Shown one piece after another: positions 61,895 to 64,000 of a DNA stretch of 64,000 bases (within the stretch, counting starts at the first letter, position 1; each line of letters starts with the position of its first letter). A program made the position numbers and the translations under genes. The notes below the pieces were generated by a model. The model searched no databases and was not told the DNA's origin. It was given only the letters and a program-made list of their open reading frames with translations. Source of the stretch: Neptunomonas antarctica (GTDB taxonomy: Bacteria > Pseudomonadota > Gammaproteobacteria > Pseudomonadales > Balneatricaceae); the NCBI RefSeq assembly GCF_001305295.1, contig NZ_LJSI01000053.1, positions 186,001-250,000 on the forward strand, given 5' to 3'.

Positions 61895-63712
61895 ATGAGT
61901 ACTAATTTAAAAGATGCTGAAGGCAATAACGCTGATAGACAGAAGCCAGCGCAAGGCATACCAAATCAACCCTCGCAAGGGTGGTCTGTTTACAAGCGAC
62001 TATTAACCTACGCTAAACCCTACTGGCCGGTGTTTAGTGTCGCCTTTATAGGCTATGCGCTTTACGGTGCTTCTCAGGCTATGTCTGCCAAGTGGCTGGA
62101 AAGCGTTGTTGATTCGGTGCAGGAAGGGCGTTTGGATGAGCGCGTTTGGCTGGCCTTGGCGGTGCTCGGTATTTTTGCATTACGTGGGGTTGGTACTTTT
62201 TTGGGTAATTTCTGCATCAGTTATGTGGCGCGTTTTGTGGTGCACGGCTTGCGAACGGATCTTTTTGACCGGATGTTACTGTTGCCTGCGCATTATTATC
62301 ATCACCATTCCTCGGGCGAAATGCTGGCTCAATTGACGTTTAATGTTGAACAGGTAACAGGTGCCGTCACGGATGCCGTTAAAGTATTAATACGCGAAGG
62401 GTTAACCGTTATTGGTCTGTTTAGTTATCTTTTTTATCTCAACTGGAAATTGACGCTGATTTTTATTACGGCGGCACCTTTTATCGGCATTGTGGTGAGT
62501 ATTGCTTCAAAACGTATGCGTCGTTTGGGGCATCGCATCCAGAAGTCTGTGGGCGATATTACAAATTCAGCCTCCGAGTCTATTCAGGGATATCAGGTGG
62601 TTCGGGTATATGGCGGTACAGAATTCGAACGTCAGCGTTTCCACGGTGCCAGTGATCTTAATCGTCGTCAGTTTATGAAGCTGGTTGTGGCAGAGTCAAT
62701 CAACACGCCAGTAGTGCAGTTTTTGGTGGCCATGGCGTTGGCTGCACTTATGTATATGGCGATGGCTCCCTCGGTTATGGGAACGATGAGCACGGGGGCG
62801 TTTGTGGCATTCATTACCGCCGCAGGCATGATCACCAAGCCATTACGACTGTTGACTGAGATAAATGTGATGGTACAAAAAGGCATCTCCGCGGCAGAGG
62901 CTGTGTTTGCGACCATGGATCAGGACGTTGAAAAAGACCAGGGCGTATTAAAAGTTGATCGTGTCGCCGGACAGTTATTATTTAAACAAGTCGAATTTCT
63001 GTATCCCGACACGCGTGAGCCGGTGCTGGTTGATTTTAGTCTTGAAATACCTCAGGGGAAAACCGTTGCGCTGGTGGGTAAGTCGGGTAGTGGTAAGTCG
63101 ACGGTTGCCGGGCTGATACCACGTTTTAATGATGGCTGGACCGGCCAGATATTATTGGATAATCAGCCGTTAGAGAGTTATCAGCTTGCCTCGTTGCGGG
63201 AGCAGATTGCTATCGTGAGTCAGAGTGTGGTGCTGTTTAACGGCAGTATTGCAGAGAATATTGCCTATGGCACTATGGTGTTAGCAACCGATGAACAGAT
63301 TCAAGCGGCGGCTGAAGCCGCGCATGTAATGGAATTTGTGAGTCGTTTACCCGATGGATTACAGACTCAGGTAGGTGAAAGCGGTGTGTTGTTGTCGGGC
63401 GGTCAGCGCCAGCGAATTGCCATCGCACGGGCGATTTTAAAAGATGCACCGATACTGATTATGGATGAAGCGACGTCTGCACTGGATACGGAATCCGAGC
63501 GCCATATACAAGATGCTTTAGAAGAGGTGATGAAGGATCGTACAACGCTGGTGATCGCGCATCGCCTCTCGACGATCGAAAAAGCAGATATCATTGTCGT
63601 GATGGATAAAGGACGCATTATTGAACAGGGCACGCATAGCGAGTTGCTGCAAAAAGAAGGCGCTTATGCACAGCTCTATAAAATGCAGTTCGGTGAATCG
63701 GCGGATGATTAA
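61895..63712 (+). CDS. msbA: Lipid A export ABC transporter, MsbA
   Basis: 605 residues. Half-transporter flipping lipid A-core across the inner membrane. A transmembrane domain with six helices fills residues ~25-340. The nucleotide-binding domain (~360-600) has Walker A GKSGSGKST, signature LSGGQRQR, Walker B LIMDEATSALD and H-loop AHRLST. Length is slightly more than E. coli MsbA (582). It overlaps waaA by 8 bp. Confidence 0.97.
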   Translation: MSTNLKDAEGNNADRQKPAQGIPNQPSQGWSVYKRLLTYAKPYWPVFSVAFIGYALYGASQAMSAKWLESVVDSVQEGRLDERVWLALAVLGIFALRGVGTFLGNFCISYVARFVVHGLRTDLFDRMLLLPAHYYHHHSSGEMLAQLTFNVEQVTGAVTDAVKVLIREGLTVIGLFSYLFYLNWKLTLIFITAAPFIGIVVSIASKRMRRLGHRIQKSVGDITNSASESIQGYQVVRVYGGTEFERQRFHGASDLNRRQFMKLVVAESINTPVVQFLVAMALAALMYMAMAPSVMGTMSTGAFVAFITAAGMITKPLRLLTEINVMVQKGISAAEAVFATMDQDVEKDQGVLKVDRVAGQLLFKQVEFLYPDTREPVLVDFSLEIPQGKTVALVGKSGSGKSTVAGLIPRFNDGWTGQILLDNQPLESYQLASLREQIAIVSQSVVLFNGSIAENIAYGTMVLATDEQIQAAAEAAHVMEFVSRLPDGLQTQVGESGVLLSGGQRQRIAIARAILKDAPILIMDEATSALDTESERHIQDALEEVMKDRTTLVIAHRLSTIEKADIIVVMDKGRIIEQGTHSELLQKEGAYAQLYKMQFGESADD

Positions 63713-64000
63713 CTGGCGTCGACATCTCTATACACTGCTGTTCTATCTATTGGTGCCTCTGTTATTAATGCGTTTATGGTGGCGTGGACGAAAAGCGTCG
63801 GGGTATCGTGAACGCTGGTGGCAGCGTTTTGGTTTTGTTGCTGTTGTCGATGCACCGGATAAGCCAAAACCGCTTTGGATTCATGCGGTTTCAGTAGGCG
63901 AAACTATCGCCATTGCTCCGCTGGTTGAGCGACTGTTAGGCGATTATCCAGCGCTTCCTATTATTATCACCAGCATGACGCCAACCGGCGCCGAACGTGT
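63705..64000 (+). CDS. waaA: 3-deoxy-D-manno-octulosonic acid (Kdo) transferase, partial
   Basis: The first ~98 residues only; the gene runs past the window end. MINWRRHLYTLLFYLLVPLLLMRLWWRGRKA is the N-terminal anchor of WaaA/KdtA. RERWWQRFG, WIHAVSVGETIAIAPLV and ITSMTPTGAERV are conserved in the family. It transfers Kdo to lipid IVA in the cytoplasm. It overlaps msbA by 8 bp. Confidence 0.95.
   Translation, partial: MINWRRHLYTLLFYLLVPLLLMRLWWRGRKASGYRERWWQRFGFVAVVDAPDKPKPLWIHAVSVGETIAIAPLVERLLGDYPALPIIITSMTPTGAER

Noticed and set aside
1-64000. tRNA, rRNA, intact insertion sequences, complete prophage
   Set aside because: None seen on reading; the only recombinase trace is the broken integrase at 4562-4849. 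A tRNAscan or IS search would be needed to exclude small elements fully.

Overview
The window looks like a chromosomal segment of a moderate-GC gammaproteobacterium. The evidence is Gram-negative LPS assembly genes (lpxL-like, msbA, waaA), a CYTH phosphatase-glnE pair as in enterics, bifunctional-looking ArgA with ArgE, a clade I nosRZDFYL denitrification operon with an FNR/DNR-type box, and PEP-CTERM sorting signals. The order glnE-ilvE-LPS core genes resembles Pseudomonas/Oceanospirillales relatives; I cannot name the genus. No rRNA, tRNA or CRISPR array was seen.

Region 1 (1-18.65 kb) is an unstable accessory region. It holds a PEP-CTERM protein, a membrane-anchored Mrr-like nuclease with a membrane partner, an integron-cassette-like gene, a broken tyrosine integrase, an unknown secreted protein with two CxxC repeats, and a large two-partner secretion pair (TpsB/TpsA). 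That pair is flanked by three paralogous DUF3494 (ice-binding-protein-like) secreted proteins with 18-residue solenoid repeats. Fragments of the nuclease gene occur at two other places, a ~145-bp non-coding repeat occurs twice, and the end of the small gene at the left edge recurs at 18.1 kb. Two of the three DUF3494 paralogs have lost their PEP-CTERM anchor.

Region 2 (18.7-25.4 kb) has msrB, a MOSC protein and an operon of two c-di-GMP proteins: a 1361-residue fusion of two different substrate-binding domains with GAF-PAS-GGDEF-EAL, then a 7TMR-DISM diguanylate cyclase.

Region 3 (25.5-36.3 kb) is respiratory. nosRZDFYL (nitrous oxide reductase and its maturation) lies divergent from a periplasmic EB_dh-type haem protein, a membrane monohaem cytochrome and an ArsC/LMW-phosphatase-like protein. 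Both sides of the divergent gap carry FNR/DNR-like boxes, and a GGDEF gene remnant lies between them.

Region 4 (36.3-49 kb) is core metabolism and regulation: an EAL-HDOD protein, a TauE/SafE permease, ilvD, a PhoPQ-like two-component system preceded by a frameshifted PepSY gene, argE-argA, and a Pit phosphate transporter with its DUF47 partner.

Region 5 (49-64 kb) starts with a CYTH triphosphatase gene whose leader and first codons are repeated in tandem three times upstream (about 121-bp period, each copy with its own SD and ATG). glnE, ilvE and an LPS core/lipid A block follow: ELM1-like protein, two GT4 enzymes, a broken third glycosyltransferase, an O-antigen-ligase-type protein, a polysaccharide deacetylase, a GT2 enzyme, an lpxL-like acyltransferase on the other strand, msbA, and waaA cut by the window end.
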